Below are positions 9,463-17,245 of a stretch of DNA of 64,000 nt, piece after piece. The translations under genes were made by a program, and so were the position numbers. The notes below the pieces were generated by a model that worked only from the letters and a program-made list of their open reading frames with translations, made no database searches and had not been told where the DNA came from. The number at the start of each line of letters is the position of its first letter. Within the stretch, counting starts at the first letter, position 1. The stretch covers positions 19,420-83,419 of the forward strand of contig CAZIIU010000009.1 of assembly GCA_964539395.1 (NCBI GenBank), in the 5' to 3' direction. This stretch comes from M55B112 sp964539395. GTDB lineage: Bacteria > Bacteroidota > Bacteroidia > Bacteroidales > GCA-2748055.

Positions 9463-10416
9463 TTATTTGATTTCATCTTTTTTGTTATAAGCCTTCACAA
9501 TTTCTTTTACGAGCCTGTGCCTGATAATGTCCCTCTCATCGAACATGATCAGGCTGATACCCTCTATCTCTTTAAGTATCTGCATACCCTCGATAAGACC
9601 CGATTTCGTATTTCCCGGGAGATCCACTTGTGTAATATCTCCTGTAACGATAAATTTTGCATCTGGTCCCATTCTTGTTAGAAACATTCTAAACTGACTG
9701 GAGGTTGTGTTCTGGGCCTCATCCAGTATAACAAAAGCTTTATCAAGCGTTCTTCCCCTCATATAGGCCAGGGGCGCAATCTGTATCACCTGGTCCTCCA
9801 TGAACTGCATCAGCTTTTTTGCGGGAATCATATCACGCAGTGCATCAAATAATGGCTGAAGGTACGGATCAAGTTTCTGTGCATAGTCGCCTGGCAGGTA
9901 GCCCAGTTTTTCCCCTGCCTCCACAGCAGGTCGTGTAAGAATAATCCTTTTAACCTTCCTGTTTTTCAGCGCACGAACAGCCAGTGCAATTGCAGTATAG
10001 GTTTTACCTGTTCCTGCCGGACCTATCGCAATTACAAGGTCGTTCTTCTCCGATTGGCCCACCAATTCCTTTTGATGAATGGTAAGCGCCCTGATCGGCT
10101 TTGACTTCTCTCCGTGAAGTATTACCTCCTCCGTAGGACCAGGAGAGGCAATCTTATATGCCGCATCACCTTCAAGTATCTCATTGAAGTCATCCATAGT
10201 AAGGCGGTTAAACTTAAGGATAAACCTTACCAGCAATTCGACCTTCTCTTCCAGCTGTTCAATACGGGAAAGATCACCCTCCACTTTGAGTTCATTTCCT
10301 CTTGAGATAATCTTCAGATCATTAAAATAGGATTTCAATCTGTTGAAACGAACGTTATTGACTCCAAAGAAATCGATTGGATCCACCCTTTCCAAATAGA
10401 TCAGCTTTTGCGCCAT
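9463..10416 (-). CDS. phoH: PhoH family ATPase
   Basis: This 317-residue cytosolic ATPase has an N-terminal region that resembles the small nucleic-acid-binding part seen in PhoH-like proteins, then the PhoH domain from about residue 108. The Walker A motif GPAGTGKT is at 132-139, and a Walker B-type FVILDEAQN segment with the family sequence NTTSSQFRMFLTRMG follows near residue 230. PhoH proteins are tied to RNA metabolism and phosphate or stress responses, but the exact function here is unknown. It is the first gene of the phoH-purC-LysM-phr run and is divergent from the SAM hydrolase gene. Confidence 0.93.
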   Translation of the reverse strand: MAQKLIYLERVDPIDFFGVNNVRFNRLKSYFNDLKIISRGNELKVEGDLSRIEQLEEKVELLVRFILKFNRLTMDDFNEILEGDAAYKIASPGPTEEVILHGEKSKPIRALTIHQKELVGQSEKNDLVIAIGPAGTGKTYTAIALAVRALKNRKVKRIILTRPAVEAGEKLGYLPGDYAQKLDPYLQPLFDALRDMIPAKKLMQFMEDQVIQIAPLAYMRGRTLDKAFVILDEAQNTTSSQFRMFLTRMGPDAKFIVTGDITQVDLPGNTKSGLIEGMQILKEIEGISLIMFDERDIIRHRLVKEIVKAYNKKDEIK

Positions 10417-10434
10417 AAATTAATTTATAATCAC

Positions 10435-10442
10435 TACTTTTG
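10435..10442 (+). promoter_or_regulatory. -7 box upstream of the SAM hydrolase gene
   Basis: TACTTTTG matches TAnnTTTG. A TTTG lies 24 bases upstream (10407-10410), a little farther than usual. The ATG at 10503 is about 60 bases downstream. Confidence 0.35.
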
Positions 10443-10502
10443 GTCATGACAAAATAAGCTGTTTTTTTTTACATTCCAATAGAAAATCCTGCTACTGTTC
10501 AG

Positions 10503-11297
10503 ATGCGAGTTGTTACGTTGACCACGGATTGGAAGAAGGACGACTTTTATACCGGAGCCATAAAGGGATTCATTTTGTCATCTTGTGAACTTGCCAGGAT
10601 CATTACCATCAGCAACCAGATTAAAACCTTTGGTGTTGCAGAAGCTGCGTTTGTAGTCCGAAACAGCTATCGCCATTTTCCCTTAGGCACAATTCATATC
10701 ATTACGGTTGGATCGGATGTTGAGCCAGGCGGAGACATGCTGGCAGCAAAATCAGACGGTCATTTTTTTCTGACAGCCGATAATGGCATTCTCGGCCTGC
10801 TTGGCGATCCCGTTAACATAGAAGTGGTCAGACTTAACCCGGCCGGCACAGATGATTCAAAGAGTTTCCAGTCCCTAAGCTGTTTCAGTAAAGCTGCATG
10901 CCGGCTCATCAAAGGTGAGGAAATTGGTGCACTTGGTGAAACTTATGTGGATTACAGGAAGCAGATTCCGCTAAGGGCCACCCTGGAAAATAATACGATT
11001 ACAGGGGCCGTAATATATCTTGACTCCTATGGTAACGCGATAACCAACATATCGGCAGAACTCTTTGGCCGCATTGGAAATAACAGGCCGTTTACGATAT
11101 ATGTACAAAGCAAACATTACAGAATCAATAAATTGAATTCTTATTACTCGGAAACCAGTGCCGGAGACCTGCTTGCTTTGTTTAATTCCGTTAATTTACT
11201 TGAAATTGCCATCAGGAACGGATCGGCAAAAGAGCTGCTAAATTTGAACACCGATTCTACAGTAAGGGTAGAATTTAAAACTGAAGGAAATGAGTAA
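10503..11297 (+). CDS. S-adenosylmethionine hydrolase (SAM hydroxide adenosyltransferase family)
   Basis: This 264-residue protein belongs to the DUF62 family, which includes the SAM-dependent fluorinase and chlorinase and the far more common enzymes that hydrolyse SAM to adenosine and methionine. The N-terminal TLTTDWKKDDFYTGAIKGF block carries the conserved Asp of the family, and GTIHIITVGSDVEP, ADNGILGLL and the DSYGNAITNI segment further along are typical. I see no features that would make it a halogenase, so hydrolysis is the default inference. The stop overlaps the mazG start by eight bases, so the two are translationally coupled. Confidence 0.88.
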   Translation: MRVVTLTTDWKKDDFYTGAIKGFILSSCELARIITISNQIKTFGVAEAAFVVRNSYRHFPLGTIHIITVGSDVEPGGDMLAAKSDGHFFLTADNGILGLLGDPVNIEVVRLNPAGTDDSKSFQSLSCFSKAACRLIKGEEIGALGETYVDYRKQIPLRATLENNTITGAVIYLDSYGNAITNISAELFGRIGNNRPFTIYVQSKHYRINKLNSYYSETSAGDLLALFNSVNLLEIAIRNGSAKELLNLNTDSTVRVEFKTEGNE

Positions 11298-12075
11298 CAG
11301 AAAGGAGAAACTGGAGGCGTTCGGAAGAATACTGGACATCATGGATGAACTGCGAGAAAAATGTCCGTGGGACCGTGAACAAACCATGGAATCATTGCGT
11401 AATCTTACCATTGAGGAAACATATGAACTAGCTGATGCTATTATCGAACAGGATATGGATGAGATTCGGACTGAGCTGGGAGATTTACTGCTGCATATCG
11501 TCTTTTACTCCAAAATAGGTGAAGAACAACAAACCTTTGACATAACGGATGTGATCAACACGGTAAATGCAAAGCTTGTATACAGGCACCCGCACGTATT
11601 CGGTGAGAGAAAGGTTTCGGGGAGCCGCGAAGTAGTTAATAACTGGGAAGAGCTGAAGATGAAAGAGAACAATGGCAGCAAAAGGGTTCTTGGTGGTGTT
11701 CCACGTTCTCTTCCCGCCCTGATCAAAGCCCACAGGATACAGGATAAGGCCAGGGCGGTGGGATTCGACTGGGCCGATCCACATGATATTTGGGACAAGG
11801 TGGAAGAAGAGGTTGCAGAGGTCAGGGGGGAAATCAAATCAGGCAACAGGGAGTGCATTGAACGGGAGTTCGGAGACCTCCTTTTTTCAATTGTCAATGC
11901 TGCCAGGCTATTCGATGTTGAGCCTGAAACCGCACTTGAGCGTACAAATAAGAAATTTATCAGCCGGTTTAACTATATAGAGGAACATGCCAGATCAAAT
12001 AGCCGTTCAATCAACGATCTCTCAACAGGAGAGATGGAAGATTTATGGACAGAAGCAAAGCGGTCGGGGAAATAA
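11290..12075 (+). CDS. mazG: Nucleoside triphosphate pyrophosphohydrolase MazG
   Basis: This 261-residue enzyme hydrolyses (d)NTPs to monophosphates and pyrophosphate. It has two tandem MazG domains, one near residues 10-115 and one near 145-255. The first has CPWDREQTMESLRNLTIEETYEL and the EXXE metal-binding repeats including ELGDLLLHIVFYS; the second has FDWADPHDIWDKVEEEVAEV and EFGDLLFSIVNAARL. Length and order match the family. It overlaps the upstream SAM hydrolase gene by eight bases. It converges with the DUF5606 gene, leaving only 38 bases that are almost entirely filled by the 32-bp repeat. Confidence 0.95.
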   Translation: MSNRKEKLEAFGRILDIMDELREKCPWDREQTMESLRNLTIEETYELADAIIEQDMDEIRTELGDLLLHIVFYSKIGEEQQTFDITDVINTVNAKLVYRHPHVFGERKVSGSREVVNNWEELKMKENNGSKRVLGGVPRSLPALIKAHRIQDKARAVGFDWADPHDIWDKVEEEVAEVRGEIKSGNRECIEREFGDLLFSIVNAARLFDVEPETALERTNKKFISRFNYIEEHARSNSRSINDLSTGEMEDLWTEAKRSGK

Positions 12076-12080
12076 AGATC

Positions 12081-12112
12081 CCTACTGTCAGATCAGGTCC
12101 TGACTATTACAG
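12081..12112. repeat. 32-bp intergenic repeat, copy 1
   Basis: The 32 bases beginning CCTACTGTCAGATCAGG differ at only two positions from the copy at 17150-17181. The copy contains the small palindrome TCAGG-T-CCTGA and outer CTGT/ACAG halves, so it can fold weakly. It fills nearly the whole gap between the convergent mazG and DUF5606 stop codons. A role in transcription ending or simply a dispersed repeat are both possible. Confidence 0.7.
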
Positions 12113-12113
12113 A

Positions 12114-12602
12114 TTAATTATTAACCCGGTTTCCGGTTTTTCCTTCCATCTGCTCTTTACCCACATCTGTGTCCGAATCATCCCCTTGTTCATCTTTTTC
12201 CTCTTTATCAACTACTTCAAGTAATTGTTGTTCATGCAGGAGATTGTACCAGGTAATAACTTTTTTGATATCCGACACGTATACGCGTTCGGGGTCATAG
12301 CCGGGAAAGATTTCAGCGAAATATGCCTTCAACTCCTCGTTCCCTGATTTTGGACTGATTGCTGGTCCCCCATTCTCCTTTTCATAAATCTTCATCATCA
12401 CATCTGCCAGCGAAACATCCTCCTCTTCTCCAAAAATAGAGATCTCTTCCAGTGCACTTACCCTTGCTGTAGATGGTGCAATTGTTCTTTTGTTGTCGGT
12501 TAACGATTCAACCACTACACCATTCCTGGCCTGTGCGAGAAATCTGAACAGACCTCCCTTCCCTGAAATTGCCATCAGGTCTTTTACTTTAATTGTCTTC
12601 AC
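12114..12602 (-). CDS. DUF5606 family protein
   Basis: A 162-residue protein of the Bacteroidota family DUF5606, recognised from the N-terminal MKTIKVKDLMAISGKGGLFR block and the LTDNKRTIAPSTARVSALEEI segment. The conserved part covers about residues 1-140, including PGYDPERVYVSDIKKVITWYN; the last 25 residues are acidic and low in complexity. No signal peptide or membrane segment is present, so it is probably cytosolic. Function is unknown. It is the last gene of the ybbR-coaE-TerB/DnaJ run, 36 bases behind the DnaJ-domain gene. Confidence 0.88.
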   Translation of the reverse strand: MKTIKVKDLMAISGKGGLFRFLAQARNGVVVESLTDNKRTIAPSTARVSALEEISIFGEEEDVSLADVMMKIYEKENGGPAISPKSGNEELKAYFAEIFPGYDPERVYVSDIKKVITWYNLLHEQQLLEVVDKEEKDEQGDDSDTDVGKEQMEGKTGNRVNN

Positions 12603-12638
12603 ATGAACTGCTTTTAGAAATCATGGTAATATCAGGTT

Positions 12639-13373
12639 TTAATTGATACCGCGTGTCTTTTTAATACTGTCGTATGCATTTTTTACTTTTCGAAACTTTT
12701 CATGAGCAACCTTCTTGAAATCCTCACCCAGGTGTGCAACTTTGTCAGGATGATACTTCATTGCCATTCTCCTGTATGCCTTTTTAATCTCTTCATCAGA
12801 AGCAGTTGGATCGATCTCAAGTATTTTATATGCAGCATCTGATGCGCTGATGAACATAGCCTGGATACTATCCAGGTCGGATGCTGTGATTTTCATAAAA
12901 CCCGCGATCTGCCTGATCATTTTCTGCTCAGCCTCTGTTACCCCTGAATCTGCAGATGCAATGCCAAAAAGGAAATGTATCATTTCGAGCCGATAGGAGT
13001 AATCCAGCCGCTGGTTCAATTGTGCAGTCACATCACGAACCGGGATCTCCTGTTTAAGAATATCCTTCAGCATAACGATTGCTTCCTGGGCGGTATCATT
13101 TCCAAACCTGGAAACAAAATATCTTTTTACATACTCGAGTTCACTTTTCATTACACGTCCGTCTGCCTTCATCACTGCAGCAACCAAAACCAGAAGGGAT
13201 GCGGCATAGTCGCCTCTGCGGGTTCGGGTTGTTGACTGATAAATCCGGCCCCGGGGCTCCGAAATGGTTGAACCATCAAACATGGAACCCAGTGCCAATC
13301 CAAGGATTCCTCCAATCGGACCGCCAACAGCCCATCCCAGTCCGAGACCTACCCATTTACCAAATTTCGCCAT
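12639..13373 (-). CDS. TerB-like and J-domain protein (DjlA-like)
   Basis: A 244-residue protein. A short glycine-rich hydrophobic N-terminus (residues about 5-30) could insert in the membrane. A TerB-like helical domain spans about 50-165, with an acidic metal-site-like ADGRVMKSELEYVKRYF segment and a second copy ADSGVTEAEQKMIRQIA. A J-domain occupies the C-terminus, about 178-244, with YKILEIDPTASDEEIKKAYRRM and the invariant HPD tripeptide. The order matches DjlA-type cochaperones, which stimulate DnaK. The gene begins three bases after coaE on the same strand. Confidence 0.9.
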   Translation of the reverse strand: MAKFGKWVGLGLGWAVGGPIGGILGLALGSMFDGSTISEPRGRIYQSTTRTRRGDYAASLLVLVAAVMKADGRVMKSELEYVKRYFVSRFGNDTAQEAIVMLKDILKQEIPVRDVTAQLNQRLDYSYRLEMIHFLFGIASADSGVTEAEQKMIRQIAGFMKITASDLDSIQAMFISASDAAYKILEIDPTASDEEIKKAYRRMAMKYHPDKVAHLGEDFKKVAHEKFRKVKNAYDSIKKTRGIN

Positions 13374-13376
13374 CAG

Positions 13377-13970
13377 TCAACTATTTACTTTACTAAAAGA
13401 ATTATGCAAATCTACAATTTGCGGCAGAATCATACTACCAATCTCATTAATTATTACAAAATCGGCTCGTTTTTCCTTCTCAGCGTCATCCATCTGATTT
13501 ACGACACGGGCCCTAACCATCTCCCCGGAAACATTATCACGCTCAATGACCCTTCCTATGCGGGTTTCAATATTTGCTTTTACGAATACTATATGGTCCA
13601 ACTCTCTGTCACCACCAGATTCAAACAGTATTGCAGCCTCCATAATTACATATGGCTGATTGGTATATTCGAGGGTCCATTTATTAAAGTCCTGTCGCAC
13701 TACAGGATGAACTATCGAGTTCAGTCGTTGTAGTTTCTCCTTATCGGAGAAAACCACATGAGCAACATACTTGCTGTTTAATCCCTCCCCGTTGTAAGCT
13801 TCAGACCCTAACAGGTTCTGAACCAGTCTTCTCACCTCAGGATCAGTATCCATAATCCTTCTTGCTTCTGAATCAGCATTATAAACAGGTGTTCCCAGTT
13901 CCCTGAAAATACCAGATATATATGTTTTGCCACTACCGATTCCTCCTGTAAGACCAATTCTCAACATCAC
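13377..13970 (-). CDS. coaE: Dephospho-CoA kinase
   Basis: This 197-residue kinase phosphorylates dephospho-CoA in the last step of coenzyme A synthesis. The P-loop GGIGSGKT is at residues 9-16, followed by a Tyr-Asn-Ala-Asp-Ser-Glu-Ala segment that holds the substrate-contacting Asp, and then VLFESGGDRELDHIVFV and the lid motif RVIERDN. The ATG overlaps the end of ybbR by four bases, and the DnaJ-domain gene follows after three bases, so the three are almost certainly one transcript. Confidence 0.95.
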   Translation of the reverse strand: MMLRIGLTGGIGSGKTYISGIFRELGTPVYNADSEARRIMDTDPEVRRLVQNLLGSEAYNGEGLNSKYVAHVVFSDKEKLQRLNSIVHPVVRQDFNKWTLEYTNQPYVIMEAAILFESGGDRELDHIVFVKANIETRIGRVIERDNVSGEMVRARVVNQMDDAEKEKRADFVIINEIGSMILPQIVDLHNSFSKVNS

Positions 13971-14971
13971 TTTTCAGATAACAGGTATTCAACATATCTC
14001 GGATAAAAGTCAGCAGACTTTAGCTCATCAGGTCTGGCTTTCATATGCACTTCCAGCCTTGACCTGTTTTCATTTACGTCACTAAAGTTAACCTCAATTC
14101 TGAAAGCCTCCGGAACTACCCGGGCATAATCACTTAGCCCAACCATCCCTTTAACTGTAACCTGCTGTGGAAAAGTCTGCATTCTGAGTGAATCTGGTAA
14201 CCCGTTAATTTCTACCGGAATTCTGACCTTCACTTCAGTAAGTTTTTCGATTTTAATCACACAATTCACAACTCCTTTTTCATAGTTCAACCTGGGATAA
14301 TCTTTAATTTTGAGTGCGCCTGTATAATTTTTCTCGATCGTACCAAGTGTAAGCTTTTCAGTTTTTATGGAGCTTAGTGTATCCAGAGAGATATCAGGGC
14401 CGGTAACGAAAATGGATTCAGGGCTGATCTCGACATTGTCGACCAGTGTAAAACCTTCTCCAATCTGATAATTGAGATCAGGTTCCAGCGGCAACCAGCG
14501 ACTCACCTCATTCGCAAACTGAAATACGAGAGTATCAGGGAAAATCTCCAACAATTCTAACTCACCCGACAGTTGCCGCTCAACACGCTCCCTTGTATAT
14601 CTTGTTAAAATATAGAACTTAGTTGTATCATGAGGTATGCGGTTCATCGCGAAGCCGGCAACCGGAAAGCTAATGGGAATCGGACGGTTTGAAAAATGGT
14701 AGCTTAACAGGGCATACCCGTGCCCGTTCACCTTCAACACAAGATGATCCGGAACCTCGCTGATCAATACTTTATCCTGAGGTAATTTACTGTATGTAAC
14801 CGGGTATTTTATCTCGGTTGTGTAGTCTTTACTTAAAGCATTCAACAGCCAGATAATGATTGCAATCACCAGGAAAAAGGAGAATACCAACATCTTTCTC
14901 TTCCATTCAAGCTGGTTTCCTTCGGACATATCCGAAGGCCTGGGTCCTTTTCCTGTTTCATTTATTACCAT
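13967..14971 (-). CDS. YbbR-like domain protein
   Basis: Starting at the ATG complementary to 14969-14971 the product is 334 residues. A frame extension to 14989 uses a TTG that lies directly against the T-run of a terminator, so I reject it. The protein has one membrane segment at about residues 26-45 and a periplasmic remainder with YbbR/CdaR-like repeats. YbbR proteins are linked in other bacteria to the control of the c-di-AMP cyclase, though no cyclase gene is next to this one. Its position between yajC and coaE is conserved in Bacteroidota. It overlaps coaE by four bases. Confidence 0.85.
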   Translation of the reverse strand: MVINETGKGPRPSDMSEGNQLEWKRKMLVFSFFLVIAIIIWLLNALSKDYTTEIKYPVTYSKLPQDKVLISEVPDHLVLKVNGHGYALLSYHFSNRPIPISFPVAGFAMNRIPHDTTKFYILTRYTRERVERQLSGELELLEIFPDTLVFQFANEVSRWLPLEPDLNYQIGEGFTLVDNVEISPESIFVTGPDISLDTLSSIKTEKLTLGTIEKNYTGALKIKDYPRLNYEKGVVNCVIKIEKLTEVKVRIPVEINGLPDSLRMQTFPQQVTVKGMVGLSDYARVVPEAFRIEVNFSDVNENRSRLEVHMKARPDELKSADFYPRYVEYLLSEK

Positions 14972-14987
14972 CTGACAGTAAAAATAC

Positions 14988-15026
14988 AAAAAAAGAGTTC
15001 AGCCATAAATGATTCGGCTGAACTCT
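14988..15026 (-). terminator. Intrinsic terminator between yajC and ybbR
   Basis: On the minus strand AGAGTTCAGCC (complement of 15016-15026) pairs perfectly with GGCTGAACTCT (complement of 14994-15004) across an 11-base loop, and seven T follow. It lies after the yajC stop and just before the ybbR ATG, so the ybbR group is probably a separate transcription unit or is attenuated. Confidence 0.75.
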
Positions 15027-15046
15027 AAGCTATCTGAAACATTGTT

Positions 15047-15373
15047 TTACTTTTTCGCTTCAGCAGTTTCGGAGGCATCTTTAACAATCGCACTTTTGTC
15101 AACCTTGACAATTATGTTCTCAGCGATTTCCAGTATAACTGAAGTCTCCTTCACATCATTAATTTTACCATAGATTCCCCCGCTGGTAACCACTTTATCT
15201 CCCTTCTTCAGCGAATTCCTGTAATTGGTCATCTCCTTTTGCTTTTTAACCTGGGGCCTGATCATAAAAAAATAAAAGACCACAATGATGAGCACAAGGA
15301 AAATCAGGGATTGCATCCCTGGTGATTTCGGGGATTCAGCCCCTGTCTGCAATAATACAAATAATAGATTCAT
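15047..15373 (-). CDS. yajC: Sec translocon accessory subunit YajC
   Basis: This 108-residue inner-membrane protein belongs to the SecDF-YajC complex that helps protein export. It has an N-terminal hydrophobic segment at about residues 20-42 (LIFLVLIIVVFYFFMIRPQ) followed by the family-defining RPQxKKQKE sequence and a soluble domain with GDKVVTSGGIYGKI. Length is normal. It lies 148 bases after nusB and is followed by a strong terminator. A -7 box sits at the nusB stop, so it may also have its own start of transcription. Confidence 0.95.
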   Translation of the reverse strand: MNLLFVLLQTGAESPKSPGMQSLIFLVLIIVVFYFFMIRPQVKKQKEMTNYRNSLKKGDKVVTSGGIYGKINDVKETSVILEIAENIIVKVDKSAIVKDASETAEAKK

Positions 15374-15511
15374 AATAATATAATTTCGGTTATTGATTCC
15401 TGTTATATATAGCCTTCAGCATAATTTCCTTTACCTGCTTATCAGCACATCCGGCAACGGGCGCGATTATCAGATTTAAACCATATGTAATCCAATTTAT
15501 CAATTGAGCTT

Positions 15512-15519
15512 CAAAGATA
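15512..15519 (-). promoter_or_regulatory. -7 box in the nusB-yajC gap
   Basis: TATCTTTG on the minus strand matches TAnnTTTG, with a TTTG 22 bases upstream inside the end of nusB. It would start yajC on its own with a leader of about 130 bases. Confidence 0.35.
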
Positions 15520-15521
15520 GT

Positions 15522-16508
15522 TTAATTCCCGGTCTGTCCATCAAATTCTCCGATAAGGCCTCTTCCTGTTTTTTTAACCTTATTTTTTTCCCTTAACTGG
15601 GAAACAACTTTATCGAGCACTCCGTTTATGAATACATTACTTTTTGAAGTACTATAGATTTTAGAGATTTCAAGGTATTCGTTCAATGTAACTTTCGTAG
15701 GAATCGATGAAAAACCGATAAATTCCGCGATGGCCATCTGCATGATCAGAATATCCATGAAGGCAATCCTTTCCAAATCCCAATTCCTGGTGTTGATTTT
15801 AATATACTCAACATACTCTTTCCTGTTCGCAATTGACTTTCTTAATAGTTCCAGTGCAAACTCCTTATCCTCAGGAATCCTTTTTCCTTCAGGATTCTTG
15901 TAAAGATCAAGCAAAGGGTTCTTCTGCTGTCCATCTTCCCTGAACCTTTTCAGGGTTTTAATCACCATGCTGATCATATATTCCAAATCGTCCGTCCAGT
16001 AAATGCTTTGCTCCTCCAACACCTGCTCCAGACTTTCATTAGGATAAATCACATCGGTAAGAAGACGTCCAAAAAAACGTATTTCGTCCGACATTGACAC
16101 TTTCCCGGCATTCATAAATTCTTTGAAGCCTTCATAGTTAACTGTTTCCTGGTATAGTTCCCGAATCAATTCAGGATAATTGGCCCATGAAATCTTTCTG
16201 TTCTCTATATAGCGCAACAACTGGTCACAGTTTCTCAACTGACCAATAAGATTCGCATCTATAAAACGGGTATTCGGCTGAAGATCTTCATCAGATGGTA
16301 CATGCTTCTTGCGGGCCAGCTCAATTCTCGATTCGGCATAATTTGCTATATCTATCAAAAGAATAAATATAGAATGATACAAATCATAAGCTTTATTGAC
16401 ATTGTAAAGCAGTTCCTTCTCAGCTAACGACACCGATCCGATACCATTATTGTAATATGCATACAATGTCTGAAGTGCCTTTATTCGTAATTGCCTTCTG
16501 CTGATCAT
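15522..16508 (-). CDS. nusB: Transcription antitermination protein NusB (long form)
   Basis: The 328-residue protein has its NusB RNA-binding helical domain in the C-terminal third (about 185-312), with the recognisable WDLERIAFMDILIMQMAIAE and the segment TKVTLNEYLEISKIYSTSKS. The N-terminal two thirds, beginning with an RRQLRIKALQTLYAYYNNG block that itself resembles the NusB start, form the helical extension usual in Bacteroidota but absent from the 140-residue proteobacterial NusB. It works with NusE on boxA RNA for rRNA antitermination. A TAAATTTG box lies 35 bases upstream of the ATG. Confidence 0.9.
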   Translation of the reverse strand: MISRRQLRIKALQTLYAYYNNGIGSVSLAEKELLYNVNKAYDLYHSIFILLIDIANYAESRIELARKKHVPSDEDLQPNTRFIDANLIGQLRNCDQLLRYIENRKISWANYPELIRELYQETVNYEGFKEFMNAGKVSMSDEIRFFGRLLTDVIYPNESLEQVLEEQSIYWTDDLEYMISMVIKTLKRFREDGQQKNPLLDLYKNPEGKRIPEDKEFALELLRKSIANRKEYVEYIKINTRNWDLERIAFMDILIMQMAIAEFIGFSSIPTKVTLNEYLEISKIYSTSKSNVFINGVLDKVVSQLREKNKVKKTGRGLIGEFDGQTGN

Positions 16509-16542
16509 TGATAAAGAACCTCTGTTTTCTGTTTAATTGCGG

Positions 16543-16550
16543 CAAATTTA
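16543..16550 (-). promoter_or_regulatory. -7 box of nusB
   Basis: TAAATTTG on the minus strand is an exact TAnnTTTG match 35 bases before the ATG. No TTTG is found at the -33 spacing. Confidence 0.45.
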
Positions 16551-16601
16551 CACTTTTTTCTAATAATATATGGCGATAAGACAGTAGCAATCTGAGAATT
16601 A

Positions 16602-16631
16602 TTTGAATATTACCAAAATATTTTACATTTT
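16602..16631 (+). promoter_or_regulatory. Candidate promoter of the DUF3276 gene
   Basis: TTTG at 16602-16605, an 18-base spacer, then TACATTTT at 16624-16631, one base off the consensus. It supports a start at the ATG at 16682 rather than the upstream TTG at 16649. Confidence 0.35.
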
Positions 16632-16681
16632 TGAACTAGAAACAAGGATTGCACAACTACGAAACACGAACTAAAACACCA

Positions 16682-17104
16682 ATGATGAACGAAGAAGGAT
16701 CAGGAAAAAGAGATGAGATGGTAAGTGAAAGTACACGGGATGAAATTCACTCTAAAGTTGTACGCGCCGGAAAGAGGACCTATTTCTTTGATGTGAAAGC
16801 AACCAGGCGAAATGATTACTACCTTACCATTACAGAGAGTAAGAAACGATTTGGACGGGAAGGTAAGTTATTTTATGAGAAACACAAGCTTTTTCTTTAC
16901 AAAGAAGACTTCGAAAAGTTTGCGGATGGATTGAATGAGATTATTGAATTCATTCGGGAGGCAAATCCCCAACTCACAGACCCAGAAGAATCGCACGACT
17001 ACGACTCTCAGTCAAATGAGTACAATGAACCTGCAACCGCGACGACCGGCACAAAAGATTTTACCAACGTGGATTTTGAGGACCTGGATGACAGCAATAG
17101 CTAA
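16682..17104 (+). CDS. DUF3276 (PUR-domain) nucleic-acid-binding protein
   Basis: From the ATG at 16682 the product is 140 residues; an extension to a TTG at 16649 is possible but sits too near the candidate promoter. The PUR-alpha-like domain covers about residues 18-90 and is recognised from KVVRAGKRTYFFDVKATRR, YYLTITESKKRF and KHKLFLYKEDFEKFADGLNE. The family binds single-stranded DNA or RNA; BpuR of Borrelia is a studied relative. The last 50 residues are acidic and probably disordered. It is divergent from nusB and converges with the unknown gene at 17246. Confidence 0.85.
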   Translation: MMNEEGSGKRDEMVSESTRDEIHSKVVRAGKRTYFFDVKATRRNDYYLTITESKKRFGREGKLFYEKHKLFLYKEDFEKFADGLNEIIEFIREANPQLTDPEESHDYDSQSNEYNEPATATTGTKDFTNVDFEDLDDSNS

Positions 17105-17149
17105 ATCAGGCTAAATTTGCTAAGTCGGTAAATGGTGAGTAAAATTATA

Positions 17150-17181
17150 CCTACTGTCAGATCAAGTCCTAACTATTACAG
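17150..17181. repeat. 32-bp intergenic repeat, copy 2
   Basis: This matches 30 of 32 bases of the copy at 12081-12112, with two G-to-A differences. Again it lies between convergent genes, 45 bases after the DUF3276 stop. The substitutions disrupt the small central palindrome of copy 1, so that fold may not be the conserved feature. Confidence 0.7.
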
Positions 17182-17245
17182 CTAAATACTTTTCCAGGGT
17201 GTTGCTATCATCTGAATGATTATCCAGGTTTGGTACTGAAAAGAA

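Noticed and set aside
10503..11297. SAM-dependent halogenase
   Set aside because: The same fold includes fluorinase and chlorinase, but nothing in the sequence or neighbours points to a halogenated product; SAM hydrolysis is the usual activity.
16649..16681. TTG start for the DUF3276 gene
   Set aside because: It is too close to the candidate promoter, and two ATG codons at 16682 and 16685 precede the conserved domain at the usual distance.
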